DNA of 64,000 nt, taken from assembly GCF_000759715.1 (NCBI RefSeq), contig NZ_BBLU01000002.1, positions 124,001-188,000 of the forward strand, read 5' to 3'. Numbering within the stretch: position 1 is the first letter of the stretch; every line of letters begins with the position of its first letter. This stretch comes from Demequina mangrovi. Its GTDB lineage: Bacteria; Actinomycetota; Actinomycetes; Actinomycetales; Demequinaceae. The position numbers and the translations under genes are program-made. Shown one piece after another: positions 44,362 through 55,055 of the stretch. Under the pieces are notes generated by a model. That model was given only the letters and a program-made list of their open reading frames with translations, was not told the DNA's origin and searched no databases.

Positions 44362-45377
44362 TCTCCGCTGAAGCGGGCGTTGACCTGGCGGGCGAGGTCG
44401 ATGGCGGAGGCGTCCGCCGGCACCCAGTCGGTCTGGCCGAAGATGTTGCTCAGCGTGTCGGGGTCGACCTCCGAGTAGCCGTCGAGCAGCGCCGTGATCT
44501 CGTCGCGCAGGTCCGCGGAGAGCTCGTCCGAGAGGACCACGCCGCCGTTGGGGTACATCTCCGACAGGCCGACGACCACGATGGTCTCGGCGAGGTCAGG
44601 GACCTCCTCGGCGGAGATCGACGAGCGCGCGTCCCAGTAGGAGAAGCCGACCTCGGCGTCGCCGTTGTAGACGGCCATGATGAGCGTGTCGTTGCCGGTG
44701 ACCGGGACCTGCTCGAGGTCGTCGATGCTCATGCCGAGCTCCTCGAGCATGAGCACGGGCAGCTGGTAGCCGGCGGGCGACGTGGTGTTGCCGAACGCGA
44801 CCTTGGTGCCGGCCTCGATGTTGCTCAGCGCGTCGACCGCGACCGGGCCGACGCCGGTGTTCTCCTCGGCCGAGGCGACGCCGTTGCAGTAGAGGAACTC
44901 GGTGCCCGAGGCGGCGTAGGTCGCCATGACCGGCTCGTCCTCGCAGTACTTGTCCGCGTTCGCGATGTTGACGAAGAACTGCGAGGCGTACGAGGACGCG
45001 CCGTAGCGGACGTCCTGCAGCACCGCGTGCGCGCCGTAGAGGTCCTCGGCGGCCGCGAGCGAGCCCGCGTCCGCGATCGCGATCTGTGCCTGGCCGGAGC
45101 CGATGGCCTCGACAGCGGCCTGGTAGTCCTTGGTGACGACGCCCTCGACGGTGATGCCGAGCTCCTCGGACAGGTAGTCGGTGAGCGGCTCGACCGAGGT
45201 GATGAGGTCGTCGACCTGCTCGTTCGGGATCAGCGCGAGGGTGATCTCGGTGGGGCGGTCGGCGCCCTCGGCGGCATCCGCCGACGAGGACGAGGAGGTG
45301 TCGGCGTCGGCGCTGCAGCCGGCGAGCGCGACGAGGGCCGAGGCGGCGAGGCCTGCGGAGACGAGCGAGGTGCGCAT
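44358..45377 (-). CDS. phnD: Phosphonate-type ABC transporter substrate-binding lipoprotein (second system)
   Basis: A 339-residue PhnD-family receptor. The signal peptide ends at the lipobox LVALAGC, followed by a Ser/Ala linker. The binding domain carries [50 protein letters not shown] and [12 protein letters not shown]. Compared with the first receptor, the overall plan matches but the residues lining the pocket differ. GAAAGG precedes the ATG at 45377; a longer frame exists without support. Confidence 0.87.
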   Translation of the reverse strand: MRTSLVSAGLAASALVALAGCSADADTSSSSSADAAEGADRPTEITLALIPNEQVDDLITSVEPLTDYLSEELGITVEGVVTKDYQAAVEAIGSGQAQIAIADAGSLAAAEDLYGAHAVLQDVRYGASSYASQFFVNIANADKYCEDEPVMATYAASGTEFLYCNGVASAEENTGVGPVAVDALSNIEAGTKVAFGNTTSPAGYQLPVLMLEELGMSIDDLEQVPVTGNDTLIMAVYNGDAEVGFSYWDARSSISAEEVPDLAETIVVVGLSEMYPNGGVVLSDELSADLRDEITALLDGYSEVDPDTLSNIFGQTDWVPADASAIDLARQVNARFSGE

Positions 45378-45427
45378 GTCAGACGTGCCTTTCATTGGGG
45401 TGGGACGTGCTCTGGGATGGGACGTGC

Positions 45428-46123
45428 TCAGGGGTGGGCCGTGCCGGACGGCACGCTCCCGATGGACGCCGTGCCGGCCGCCCACGCTTCGATCGCCGGG
45501 TACAGGAGCTCGAGCCGCTCCTCGGCGAAGGTGACCTGGTGCGCGCCGGTCGAGGCCGCGGCGCCCACGAGCGCCGTCGCGGCCCCGCGCTCGCGCGCCG
45601 GTGCCAGGTCGAACTCATCGATGTCGCCGACGGACAGCACGGGACCGCGGGCCAGCGCCTCGTCGATCGCCGCGGCCAGGCCGACGGGCTTGCGCGCCGA
45701 GCAGACGATGCGCGAGAACACGCCGTCCGCCCCGAGCGCGACGAGCGCCTCGGGGATGCGGGTCTCGGGCGCGTTGGTGACGAGCACCAGGTCCGCGTGC
45801 TCGCGCAGGCGGCGCAGGAAGTCGCCGAGCCCAGGGGCGGGCTCGATGGGCGCGGCGTCCGTGGCGAGCAGCTCGCGGCTGGCGAGGTAGCCCGCGGACA
45901 TCGCGTCGGAGCCGATGCCGAGGTAGTCGGCGGCGGTCGCGACCGCGTGGTACGCGTCGCGGTAGAGGCCGGGCTCGGCGACCATGCGCGCCCGCTCGAC
46001 CGCGGCCGCTTCCACGAATCCCGCGACCCGGGCGACCTCGTCGACGCATCTCACGTAGGCGTCGAGCGGTCCCTCACCGAGCGCGAGGGTCCCGTCGAAG
46101 TCGAAGATCACGGTCCGTGGCAC
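45428..46123 (-). CDS. HAD family hydrolase
   Basis: A 231-residue HAD phosphatase: motif I VIFDFDGTLALGEGPLDAY (Asp nucleophile), motif II VLVTNAPETRIPEAL (Thr), and the later SARKPVGLAAAIDEAL and LSVGDIDEFDLAPARERG (motif IV). A helical cap of about 60 residues lies between motifs I and II. It heads the second phosphonate-type operon, 50 bases before phnD, so it may process the imported compound. It lacks features that would let me call it phosphonoacetaldehyde hydrolase. GGAGGA precedes the GTG. Confidence 0.75.
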   Translation of the reverse strand: MPRTVIFDFDGTLALGEGPLDAYVRCVDEVARVAGFVEAAAVERARMVAEPGLYRDAYHAVATAADYLGIGSDAMSAGYLASRELLATDAAPIEPAPGLGDFLRRLREHADLVLVTNAPETRIPEALVALGADGVFSRIVCSARKPVGLAAAIDEALARGPVLSVGDIDEFDLAPARERGAATALVGAAASTGAHQVTFAEERLELLYPAIEAWAAGTASIGSVPSGTAHP

Positions 46124-46149
46124 AGGGTTCCTCCGGTCGGCTCGTCCAG

Positions 46150-46173
46150 CGCATCGTCCGGCTGGACGATGCG
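46150..46173. repeat. Perfect inverted pair of the GGACGATGC repeat
   Basis: CGCATCGTCC (46150-46159) and GGACGATGCG (46164-46173) form 10-bp arms with a four-base loop. It lies upstream of the HAD gene, between it and the candidate PHO box. It is the second head-to-head pair of the dispersed 9-mer. Confidence 0.85.
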
Positions 46174-46214
46174 TCCAAAGTAGCGGACGCAAATGGACGG
46201 AACGGCCACGAGCA

Positions 46215-46232
46215 GGTGAACATCCTGTTAAA
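46215..46232 (-). promoter_or_regulatory. Candidate PHO box upstream of the second phosphonate-type operon
   Basis: Read on the + strand, GGTGAAC-ATCC-TGTTAAA forms two units phased by 11 bp, about 92 bases upstream of the HAD start. It matches 13 of the 14 unit bases found before the first system (GGTGAAC-N4-TGTTACA), although in the opposite orientation to its operon. PhoP control is inferred. Confidence 0.45.
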
Positions 46233-46297
46233 TATCGCCGTGATGCGCGGGCGCGCGCGGGCAGGGCCGCCGCGCGGCCGAGCGACGCAGGCCCCGA

Positions 46298-47029
46298 TCA
46301 GGACCGGTCGACGTGCCCCAGGCTGCGCACCTTGCGCTCGAGGTGGAACTGCGCGTAGGCGGCGATGAGCCCGGCCGCGTCGCGACGATGCCGCACCTCG
46401 GAGGCGTCCGCGACGGACCAGTCGCCCGAGAGAAGCGCCTCGAGCAGCGAGAACGTCTCCGGCGCAGGAGCCGCCGCCCCCGGGGGCCGGCAGGTCTCGC
46501 ACACCGCGCCTCCCCCGCCGACCACGAAGGCCCGGTGCGGTCCGGGGCGGCCGCAGCTCGCGCAGTCCGAGAAGCTCGGCTCGTAGCCGGCGAGCGCCAT
46601 CGACCGCAGCAGGAAGCTGTCGAGCACCAGGCTCGCATCGTGCTCGCGACGGCTGAGCGCCCCCAGAGCGCCGTGCAGCAGACGGTACTGGCCCCAGGCA
46701 GGCTCGCGCTCGTGGTCGACCAGCTTGTCCGCGGTCTCCACCATGGCGGTCGCGGCCGTGAAGAGCGCATAGTCCTCGGCGATGCGCCGCGCATACGGCT
46801 CCTTGGTCTCGACCTGGCTCACCACGTCGAGGTTGCGGCCCTCGTACAGCTGCACGTCGACGAGCATGAACGGCTCCATGCGCGAGCCGATGCGGCTCGA
46901 GGTGCGGCGCACGCCCTTCGCGACGGCGCGCACCTTGCCGTGCCGCCGCGTGAGCATCGTGACGATGCGGTCGGCCTCGCCCAGCTTGTGGGTGCGGAGG
47001 ACGATGGCGTCGTCACGGTAGAGGGGCAC
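46298..47029 (-). CDS. recO: DNA repair protein RecO
   Basis: A 243-residue recombination mediator that loads RecA on SSB-coated DNA with RecR. An N-terminal OB fold ([36 protein letters not shown]) is followed by a helical domain and a zinc site ([16 protein letters not shown] and CETC). It follows leuA in the conserved era-leuA-recO-uppS order, with the TetR regulon inserted between leuA and recO. Confidence 0.93.
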   Translation of the reverse strand: MPLYRDDAIVLRTHKLGEADRIVTMLTRRHGKVRAVAKGVRRTSSRIGSRMEPFMLVDVQLYEGRNLDVVSQVETKEPYARRIAEDYALFTAATAMVETADKLVDHEREPAWGQYRLLHGALGALSRREHDASLVLDSFLLRSMALAGYEPSFSDCASCGRPGPHRAFVVGGGGAVCETCRPPGAAAPAPETFSLLEALLSGDWSVADASEVRHRRDAAGLIAAYAQFHLERKVRSLGHVDRS

Positions 47030-47047
47030 GGTCCATTGTCCCGCGCG

Positions 47048-47722
47048 TCAGGCGCCTTCCTCGCGCAGGGCGCGCGCGAGCCCGTCCAGCAGCAGGTCGA
47101 GCCCGTAGTCGAACGAGTCCCCGAAGTTGAAGTCGGGCCGCATCGCATGCTCCATCGCGAACCGGGTCATCATCGGATACGCGCCCGGATCGAAGGCCGC
47201 GGCGATCTCCTCCGCCAGCTCCGCGTCCGCCTCGCCGCTCTGGACGGCGAGGTTCGCCTCCTGCATCGCGAAGCCGTAGACGAAGCTGTCGAGCACCGCG
47301 TAGGCGTGCGCGACGAGCGGCAGCGGCATGCCGGCGCGGTCGAGAGTGGCCAGCACGGCCTCGTGATGGGCCAGGAGCTCCGGGCCCGGGTGGTGACGGG
47401 ACTCGAGCAGCGGCACCGACCACTGGTGGCGCGCCAGCACCTCACGCGCGGAGCGGCAGCGCACCCGCAGAGCGTCCCGCCACTCGAGCTCCACCGGCGG
47501 CTTCTCGATCTCCGAGAAGACGATGTCGACCATGCCGTCGAGCAGCACCTCCTTGCCCGCCACGTGGTGGTAGATCGACATCGGCTTGGTGCCGACGTGA
47601 TCCGCGAGCGCCCGGATGGTGAGCGCCTCGATCCCGTCCCGGTCCGCGATCTCCACGGCAGCGGCCAGCACGCGCTCGCGTGACAGCCGCGGCTTTCGAC
47701 CGTCTTCCCTGGTAGTAGGCAT
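47048..47722 (-). CDS. TetR family regulator of the adjacent dehydrogenase
   Basis: A 224-residue repressor: helix-turn-helix RVLAAAVEIADRDGIEALTI, LADHVGTKPMSIYHHVAGKEV, then a TetR_C-type ligand domain (LARHQWSVPLLESRHHPGPE). The ATG at 47722 has GGAG six bases upstream; a TTG at 47734 is rejected. It is divergent from the dehydrogenase at 47820, and two palindromes TCGTACTAAGTACGA occupy the shared promoter. It probably represses itself, the dehydrogenase and the small membrane protein at 52366. Confidence 0.88.
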   Translation of the reverse strand: MPTTREDGRKPRLSRERVLAAAVEIADRDGIEALTIRALADHVGTKPMSIYHHVAGKEVLLDGMVDIVFSEIEKPPVELEWRDALRVRCRSAREVLARHQWSVPLLESRHHPGPELLAHHEAVLATLDRAGMPLPLVAHAYAVLDSFVYGFAMQEANLAVQSGEADAELAEEIAAAFDPGAYPMMTRFAMEHAMRPDFNFGDSFDYGLDLLLDGLARALREEGA

Positions 47723-47737
47723 TTTCTGCTCCAACCC

Positions 47738-47794
47738 TTGCGTGTCGTACTAAGTACGTCTAGGGTCGAGCATAGCAAGTCGTACTAAGTACGA
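47738..47794. promoter_or_regulatory. Promoter with paired TetR operators
   Basis: -35 TTGCGT (47738-47743) and -10 TAGGGT (47761-47766) are 17 bases apart and the spacer is filled by operator 1 (47745-47759, one mismatch at the last base of TCGTACTAAGTACGA). Operator 2 (47780-47794) is a perfect 15-mer palindrome around a central A. On the other strand TATGCT between the operators could be the tetR -10. Confidence 0.75.
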
Positions 47795-47819
47795 ACGCTT
47801 ACGACACGGGGAGAGAACC

Positions 47820-48908
47820 ATGACCGCCAGCACCACCGCCCAGGCCGCAGCCGCCGCCTCGGCCGCCACCATCGCCGCCGCCGCATCCACGGGAGACACC
47901 ATGACCGCGACCGAGAGCACCGCCACCATGCGCGCCGCCGTCCAGCGTCGCTACGGCGGTCCCGAGCACCTGCACGTCGACACCGTCGAGGCGCCCACGC
48001 CCGGTCCGGGCGAGGTCCTCATCGAGGTCCGCGCCGGCGGCGTGGACCGCGGCGTCTGGCACCTCATGACGGGCCGCCCGCTGCTCATCCGCGTCATCGG
48101 CTTCGGCTTCCGCCGCCCGGGTCAGCCCATCGCCGGCGAGGACGTCTCCGGCGTGGTGATCGGCATCGGCGCCGGGGTGACGCGCTTCTCCCTCGGCGAC
48201 GAGGTGCTCGGCGCCGCGACCGGCTCGTACGCCGAGCACGCGATCGCCAAGGAGGACCGGCTGGTCCGCAAGCCCGCGTCGCTGAGCTTCGAGGAGGCCG
48301 CCGCCGTCCCCGTCTCGGGCGTCGCCGCCCTCCGCACCGTCGAGCGCGCGGGCATCCAGGAGGGCCAGCGCGTCCTCGTCCTCGGAGCCTCGGGCGGCGT
48401 GGGCTCGTACGCCCTCCAGCTCGCCGTGGCCGCCGGCGCGACGGTGACCGGAGTCGCGAGCGCCGCGAAGGCGGACCTGGTCCGCGACCTCGGCGCCACC
48501 GACGTGATCGACTACCGCAGCACGGATGTGACCTCGCTGGACGCCGAGTACGACGTGATCATCGACACCGGCGGCCTCACGCCGCTGCGTCGCCTGCGCC
48601 GCATCCTGTCCCCCACGGGCACGCTCGTGATCGTGGGCGGCGAGGGCGGCGACTCGATCACGGGCGGCTCGACCCGGGCGCTCTTCGCCCCGCTCGCCTC
48701 GCTCTTCACGCGCCAGACGCTGTCCGGGCTGATGTCCGTCACCGCCGCGGAGCCGCTCGAGAAGCTGGTCGCGCGCATCGTCGCCGGGGACGTCCGCCCC
48801 GCGCTCACCCGCACCTACGCCCTCGCCGACGCGAGCACGGCGATCGCCGACCTCGCCGCGGGACGCATCGCCGGCAAGGCCGTCGTCCGAGTCCGCGACG
48901 CCGGCTGA
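47820..48908 (+). CDS. NAD(P)-dependent medium-chain dehydrogenase/quinone oxidoreductase
   Basis: A 362-residue MDR protein of the zinc-independent quinone-reductase type: RYGGPEHLHVDTVEAPTPGP, GEDVSGVVIGIGAGVTRF, AAVPVSGVAALRTVERAG and the cofactor loop VLGASGGVGSYALQLAVAAG. The first 27 residues are an unusual Ala/Thr stretch; an in-frame ATG at 47901, also preceded by GGGAGA, would remove it and give a normal length. Expression is probably relieved when the TetR binds its ligand. A paralogue is at 52673. Confidence 0.85.
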   Translation: MTASTTAQAAAAASAATIAAAASTGDTMTATESTATMRAAVQRRYGGPEHLHVDTVEAPTPGPGEVLIEVRAGGVDRGVWHLMTGRPLLIRVIGFGFRRPGQPIAGEDVSGVVIGIGAGVTRFSLGDEVLGAATGSYAEHAIAKEDRLVRKPASLSFEEAAAVPVSGVAALRTVERAGIQEGQRVLVLGASGGVGSYALQLAVAAGATVTGVASAAKADLVRDLGATDVIDYRSTDVTSLDAEYDVIIDTGGLTPLRRLRRILSPTGTLVIVGGEGGDSITGGSTRALFAPLASLFTRQTLSGLMSVTAAEPLEKLVARIVAGDVRPALTRTYALADASTAIADLAAGRIAGKAVVRVRDAG

Positions 48909-48947
48909 GCGCGTCCCGACCGCATCGTCCCGACAGGAGATCCCCTG

Positions 48948-49691
48948 ATGAACGTCCCCACCGACCTCTCGCCCCGGTCAGCCGCGCGCCTCGCCGGCCT
49001 CGGCTACATCGCCATCGTGCTCCTCGCCATGGGAGCGAACTTCCTGGTCCGCAACCAGCTCGTCGTCCTCGACGACCCGGCGGCGACCATGGCCAACATC
49101 GCCGAGAACGAGACCACGTTCCGCTTCGGCATCGCGGGCTTCGCCGCGATCGCGATGATCGACATCGGCATCGCGTGGGCGCTCCACGTCCTGCTGCGCC
49201 GCACGGGCGAGCGCCGCTCGCTGCTCGCCGCCTGGCTCCGCCTCGCCTACACGGTCGCGTTCATCCCCGCGATCACGTTCATGTACCTCGCCCTCCAGCT
49301 CGCGGTCGGCGGCGACATCGTCGCCGGCCTCGACGCGGGCCAGCGCGAGGCCTGGACCGGGCTCGCGATGGAGGCCTTCGACATCACCTGGCTGCTCGCT
49401 CTCGTGGCGTTCGGCCTGCACCTGGCGGTCCTCGGCCGCATCCTGGTCGCCTCGCACATCGGGCCCCGTGCGCTCGGCTACGGCCTGGGCATCGCGGGCG
49501 CCGCCTACGTGGCGGACACCGTCGCCCACCTCCTGCTCGCCAACTACGCCGACTTCGGCGGGGCGTTCCTCGCGATCGTCGCGACCGCGTCGATCGTCAC
49601 GGAGGTGTGGTTCACCGTCTGGCTCCTCACCCGCGCACCGCGCGCGGTGGAGGTCCTCCCCGGCCGGGAGCCGGACCTGGTCGCGGCCTGA
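48948..49691 (+). CDS. DUF4386 family membrane protein
   Basis: A 247-residue membrane protein with about six helices. ARLAGLGYIAIVLLAMGANF and NIAENETTFRFGIAGFAAIA fit the DUF4386 pattern, a family of unknown function. CAGGAGA precedes the ATG. It lies 39 bases after the dehydrogenase and is likely co-transcribed. The same pair of gene types recurs at 52673-54384. Confidence 0.78.
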   Translation: MNVPTDLSPRSAARLAGLGYIAIVLLAMGANFLVRNQLVVLDDPAATMANIAENETTFRFGIAGFAAIAMIDIGIAWALHVLLRRTGERRSLLAAWLRLAYTVAFIPAITFMYLALQLAVGGDIVAGLDAGQREAWTGLAMEAFDITWLLALVAFGLHLAVLGRILVASHIGPRALGYGLGIAGAAYVADTVAHLLLANYADFGGAFLAIVATASIVTEVWFTVWLLTRAPRAVEVLPGREPDLVAA

Positions 49692-49771
49692 GCCGCGCCC
49701 GCGCCGCCCCGTCGCACCCACCCGGGTGCGGCGGGGCTTCGTGCGTCGAGGCTTCGTGCGGTAGGCGCGCG

Positions 49772-52345
<2,574 letters not shown>

Positions 52346-52365
52346 GACTCACGAGGAGCACCCAC

Positions 52366-52548
52366 ATGACCGCCACCGTCCCCGCCGTCCTCACCACCGA
52401 GAGCACACCCGAGGCGCCGTCGAAGAGCGCCAACAAGGAGCACCCCTGGTGGGCCGTCCCGACGGTGCTCGGCATCGTGCTGCTCAGCAGCGGCGGGTTC
52501 GTCCTGCTGCTCGCTCAGGCGCTCAAGATCCTGTCCTCGATCGGCTGA
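52366..52548 (+). CDS. Small single-pass membrane protein under TetR control
   Basis: A 60-residue protein: a hydrophilic N-terminus with Thr/Ser/Pro, EHPWWAVPTVLG, then one hydrophobic helix (about residues 33-56). GAGGAG precedes the ATG, and operators 3 and 4 lie just upstream. No family recognised. Because it shares its operators with the TetR-dehydrogenase locus 4.5 kb away, it may be a small accessory in the same stress or detoxification response. Confidence 0.75.
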   Translation: MTATVPAVLTTESTPEAPSKSANKEHPWWAVPTVLGIVLLSSGGFVLLLAQALKILSSIG

Positions 52549-52589
52549 CGCGACGCCGCTCCGGCCGCCCCACAGCCGGAGCAGAAGCC

Positions 52590-52635
52590 AACGATCCTGC
52601 AGGCGCGCCGCTCCCGGCCCGCCTGCAGGATCGTT
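52590..52635. terminator. Bidirectional terminator
   Basis: AACGATCCTGCAGGC (52590-52604) and GCCTGCAGGATCGTT (52621-52635) form a perfect 15-bp stem with a 16-base loop between the convergent genes ending at 52548 and 52673. CTGCTCT follows. Confidence 0.85.
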
Positions 52636-52672
52636 CTGCTCTCCATCTGTCGCCCGCGCACCGGAGCGCGGG

Positions 52673-53581
52673 TCACGCCAGGCCCACCTCGTCCTCCGCA
52701 CGCACGCGGACGAGCACGTTGCCGCGCTTGTGCCCTCCCTCGACACGCGCGTGGGCGGCCGGCACGTCCTCGAGGTCGTAGACGCGGTCGACGACGGCGT
52801 GCAACGCGCCCGAGGCGAGCAGGTCGCGGACCTCCATGAGCTCGGCCAGCGTCTCGTCCCGGCGGGAGCGCGTGGTCGCGTACGCCCCGCCGTCCGCGAG
52901 CAGGGCGCGCGCCGCGCGCTTCCGGAGCGTTCCGACCGCGTCGAGGACGATGTCGAACCGACGCCCGAGCGCCGTCACGTCGGCGGTGGTGTAGTCGACG
53001 ACCTCCTCCGCCCCGAGCCCGCGGACCAGGTCCGCGTTGCGGCCGGAACAGACCGCGGTGACCCGCGCGCCGCGGGCCTTCGCGATCTGCACCGCGTAGC
53101 TCCCGACGCTGCCGGATGCCCCGTTCACCAGCACGCGCTGCCCCTTGCCGACGCCGGCCTCGGAGAGAAGGTGCAGTGCGGTCATCGCCCCGACCGGCAC
53201 CGGCGCCGCCTCCGCGAAGGACGCCTCGCCGGGGATCTCGACGATCATCCCCTCGGCCGGTACGGCGAGCAGCTCGGCGTGCGCGCCGTGCGCGGTGCCC
53301 GAGGTCGTGCCCATCACCCGCGACCCGGGTGCGAACCCGAGCGCCTCATCGCCGACCGCGACGACGACGCCCGCGAAGTCATGGCCGAGGACCTTCTTGG
53401 GCCTCTCGCCGAAGGCCCGGATGACGAGCCCCGGCATCTTGCGCAGGACCACGTCGCCGCGGGTGACCGAGGTGGCGTGCACCCGCACCAGGACCTCGTC
53501 GGAGGCCGGGACCGGCACAGGCACCTCTCGCACCTCGAGCCCCGCGGCCGAGCCCGGGCGCCTCGTGACGACCGCCCGCAT
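52673..53581 (-). CDS. Medium-chain dehydrogenase/quinone oxidoreductase (paralogue)
   Basis: A 302-residue zinc-independent MDR protein: VHATSVTRGDVVLRKMPGLV, LGHDFAGVVVAVGDEALGF, AAPVPVGAMTALHLLSEAG and VLVNGASGSVGSYAVQIAKA. It resembles the enzyme at 47820. The ATG at 53581 lies inside a GGGACGATGCGGG repeat copy and has no good ribosome binding site; a GTG at 53623 overlapping the upstream stop would add 14 residues and couple translation. It follows a DUF4386 gene on the same strand. Confidence 0.85.
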   Translation of the reverse strand: MRAVVTRRPGSAAGLEVREVPVPVPASDEVLVRVHATSVTRGDVVLRKMPGLVIRAFGERPKKVLGHDFAGVVVAVGDEALGFAPGSRVMGTTSGTAHGAHAELLAVPAEGMIVEIPGEASFAEAAPVPVGAMTALHLLSEAGVGKGQRVLVNGASGSVGSYAVQIAKARGARVTAVCSGRNADLVRGLGAEEVVDYTTADVTALGRRFDIVLDAVGTLRKRAARALLADGGAYATTRSRRDETLAELMEVRDLLASGALHAVVDRVYDLEDVPAAHARVEGGHKRGNVLVRVRAEDEVGLA

Positions 53582-53619
53582 CGTCCCGCCCACCGCCGTG
53601 CGCTGCCCGCCGCGGCCGG

Positions 53620-54384
53620 TCACAGCGCACCGCCGGCGGACTCGGACGCGCGACGCGTCCATGCGTCGGTGTCGACGCCCTTGATCAGCAGCCACAGCGC
53701 GAAGACCAGCTCGCCCGGGATGGCGAGCACCATCACCACGATCTCGAGCGGGCCCGCGAGCCCGGGGGCGATGAGGACGCCGAAGCTCTGAAGGAGGTAT
53801 CCGACTCCGGCCAGCGCGAGCAGCACGCCCGGCAGCCTCGGGATGAAGCCCGATCGGTACGCGAGCCACCCGGTGATCATCAGCGACAGGGCGAAGAAAA
53901 GGCCCCACACCAGGATGATCGAGTCGTTGGCCTCCTGGAAGAACAGCGCGAGGGCGTCGAGCTGATCGGGCGGGTACGCGGCGAGGTAGCCGGCGCCTCC
54001 GAGCGCGACCAGCGTCGCGATGCTGGTGAAGACGTTGCCCGCGGCCATCACGACCCCCTCGGACACCCGCGCGAGCGCCCCGGCGAAGGACCCTGCGCGG
54101 CTGACGGGGCGGAACAGGCCGTAGAGCACCGCGGCGAGCCCGATCTCGATGAGGAAGATGGACGCCTCCCCCGCCATCCCGAGGCGGAACAGACCCTCGC
54201 TGCCGCGGATGGCCTCCGCGGTCGCGGTCGCGTCGTCCGGCACCACGAGGGAGCTCCGGAGCCCCGTGGACAGCGGGTAGAGGATGAAGATCGCGAGGTA
54301 CAGCACCCCGGCGATCCGGGTGAGGCGGCGGAGCCTGGTGGCCGTGCCGCTGGCGGGCTTCTCGATGGTCTGCGTCGTTGACAT
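53620..54384 (-). CDS. DUF4386 family membrane protein (paralogue)
   Basis: A 254-residue membrane protein, about six helices: LTRIAGVLYLAIFILYPLST, IRGSEGLFRLGMAGEASIFL and LGGAGYLAAYPPDQLDALAL fit the DUF4386 pattern. GGGAGGAAT precedes the ATG, replacing a longer frame. It heads a two-gene unit with the dehydrogenase at 52673. The order dehydrogenase-DUF4386 at 47820-49691 is reversed here. Confidence 0.8.
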   Translation of the reverse strand: MSTTQTIEKPASGTATRLRRLTRIAGVLYLAIFILYPLSTGLRSSLVVPDDATATAEAIRGSEGLFRLGMAGEASIFLIEIGLAAVLYGLFRPVSRAGSFAGALARVSEGVVMAAGNVFTSIATLVALGGAGYLAAYPPDQLDALALFFQEANDSIILVWGLFFALSLMITGWLAYRSGFIPRLPGVLLALAGVGYLLQSFGVLIAPGLAGPLEIVVMVLAIPGELVFALWLLIKGVDTDAWTRRASESAGGAL

Positions 54385-54439
54385 GATTCCTCCCCTGTGC
54401 GGCGCATGGGCTGCGCGCCGCGGTTCCTGTGTTGCGTTG

Positions 54440-54880
54440 TCACGCACGGCGGGCCGCCGCGCGCGTCTGGGTGATGCGGGCCGCGGCGGCGGCGATCTCG
54501 CCTGCCACCAGCGCGGCGATGAGGACGTTCGCGGTCCAGAAGGTTTGCGCTCCGGTCACGATGAGGGCGATCGCGACGACCGCCCCGGCGGCGAGGATCG
54601 TCATGGACGGGCTGCGACCGACAGACGCCGTGGCGGCGGCTGCCACCGGCGCGCCGGTGGCCCGGCAAGCCGTCGCGGCTCGGCCCGTCGCGGCGATGAC
54701 GGCGTGCGCCGCCGCGAGCAGCGCCACCGTCGCGACGGCCGCCCCGACCGCGGCATCCGCGTACGCGGCGCCGTCGACGCCGCTGTCCCGGATCCGGCCC
54801 GCCACCGCGACGAGGTAGCCGCCGTACGCGAGCGCGAGGGCCCCGATGACGGCCCACGCGCTCTTCTCGCTGAAGCTCAT
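54440..54880 (-). CDS. Membrane protein, unknown function
   Basis: A 146-residue Ala-rich protein with about four helices: SEKSAWAVIGALALAYGGYL, VGAAVATVALLAAAHAVIAA, MTILAAGAVVAIALIVTGAQ and WTANVLIAALVAGEIAAAAA. GGAGGACATC precedes the ATG at 54880. It is upstream of the DUF4386 gene on the same strand and divergent from the AraC regulator, so all three - strand genes may belong to one AraC-controlled unit. Confidence 0.7.
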   Translation of the reverse strand: MSFSEKSAWAVIGALALAYGGYLVAVAGRIRDSGVDGAAYADAAVGAAVATVALLAAAHAVIAATGRAATACRATGAPVAAAATASVGRSPSMTILAAGAVVAIALIVTGAQTFWTANVLIAALVAGEIAAAAARITQTRAAARRA

Positions 54881-55025
54881 GATGTCCTCCCCTGCCGTCC
54901 CTGCGACGGCACGGCCAACGTATGAAGGCGGCACCGGCCCGGTCTTGCGCATCTCGGCCGACTTCTTGACATCTGCGGCCACCGGCGAGGTACCTGGGGT
55001 CTTCCGACCGCCGAAAGGCGCGGAC

Positions 55026-55031
55026 TACCCT
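55026..55031 (+). promoter_or_regulatory. Possible -10 box of the AraC regulator gene
   Basis: TACCCT lies 24 bases before the AraC start, followed by a GGGGAGGTG ribosome binding site. The -35 is unclear. Confidence 0.35.
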
Positions 55032-55055
55032 GCTGGCACGGGCGGGGAGGTGCGG

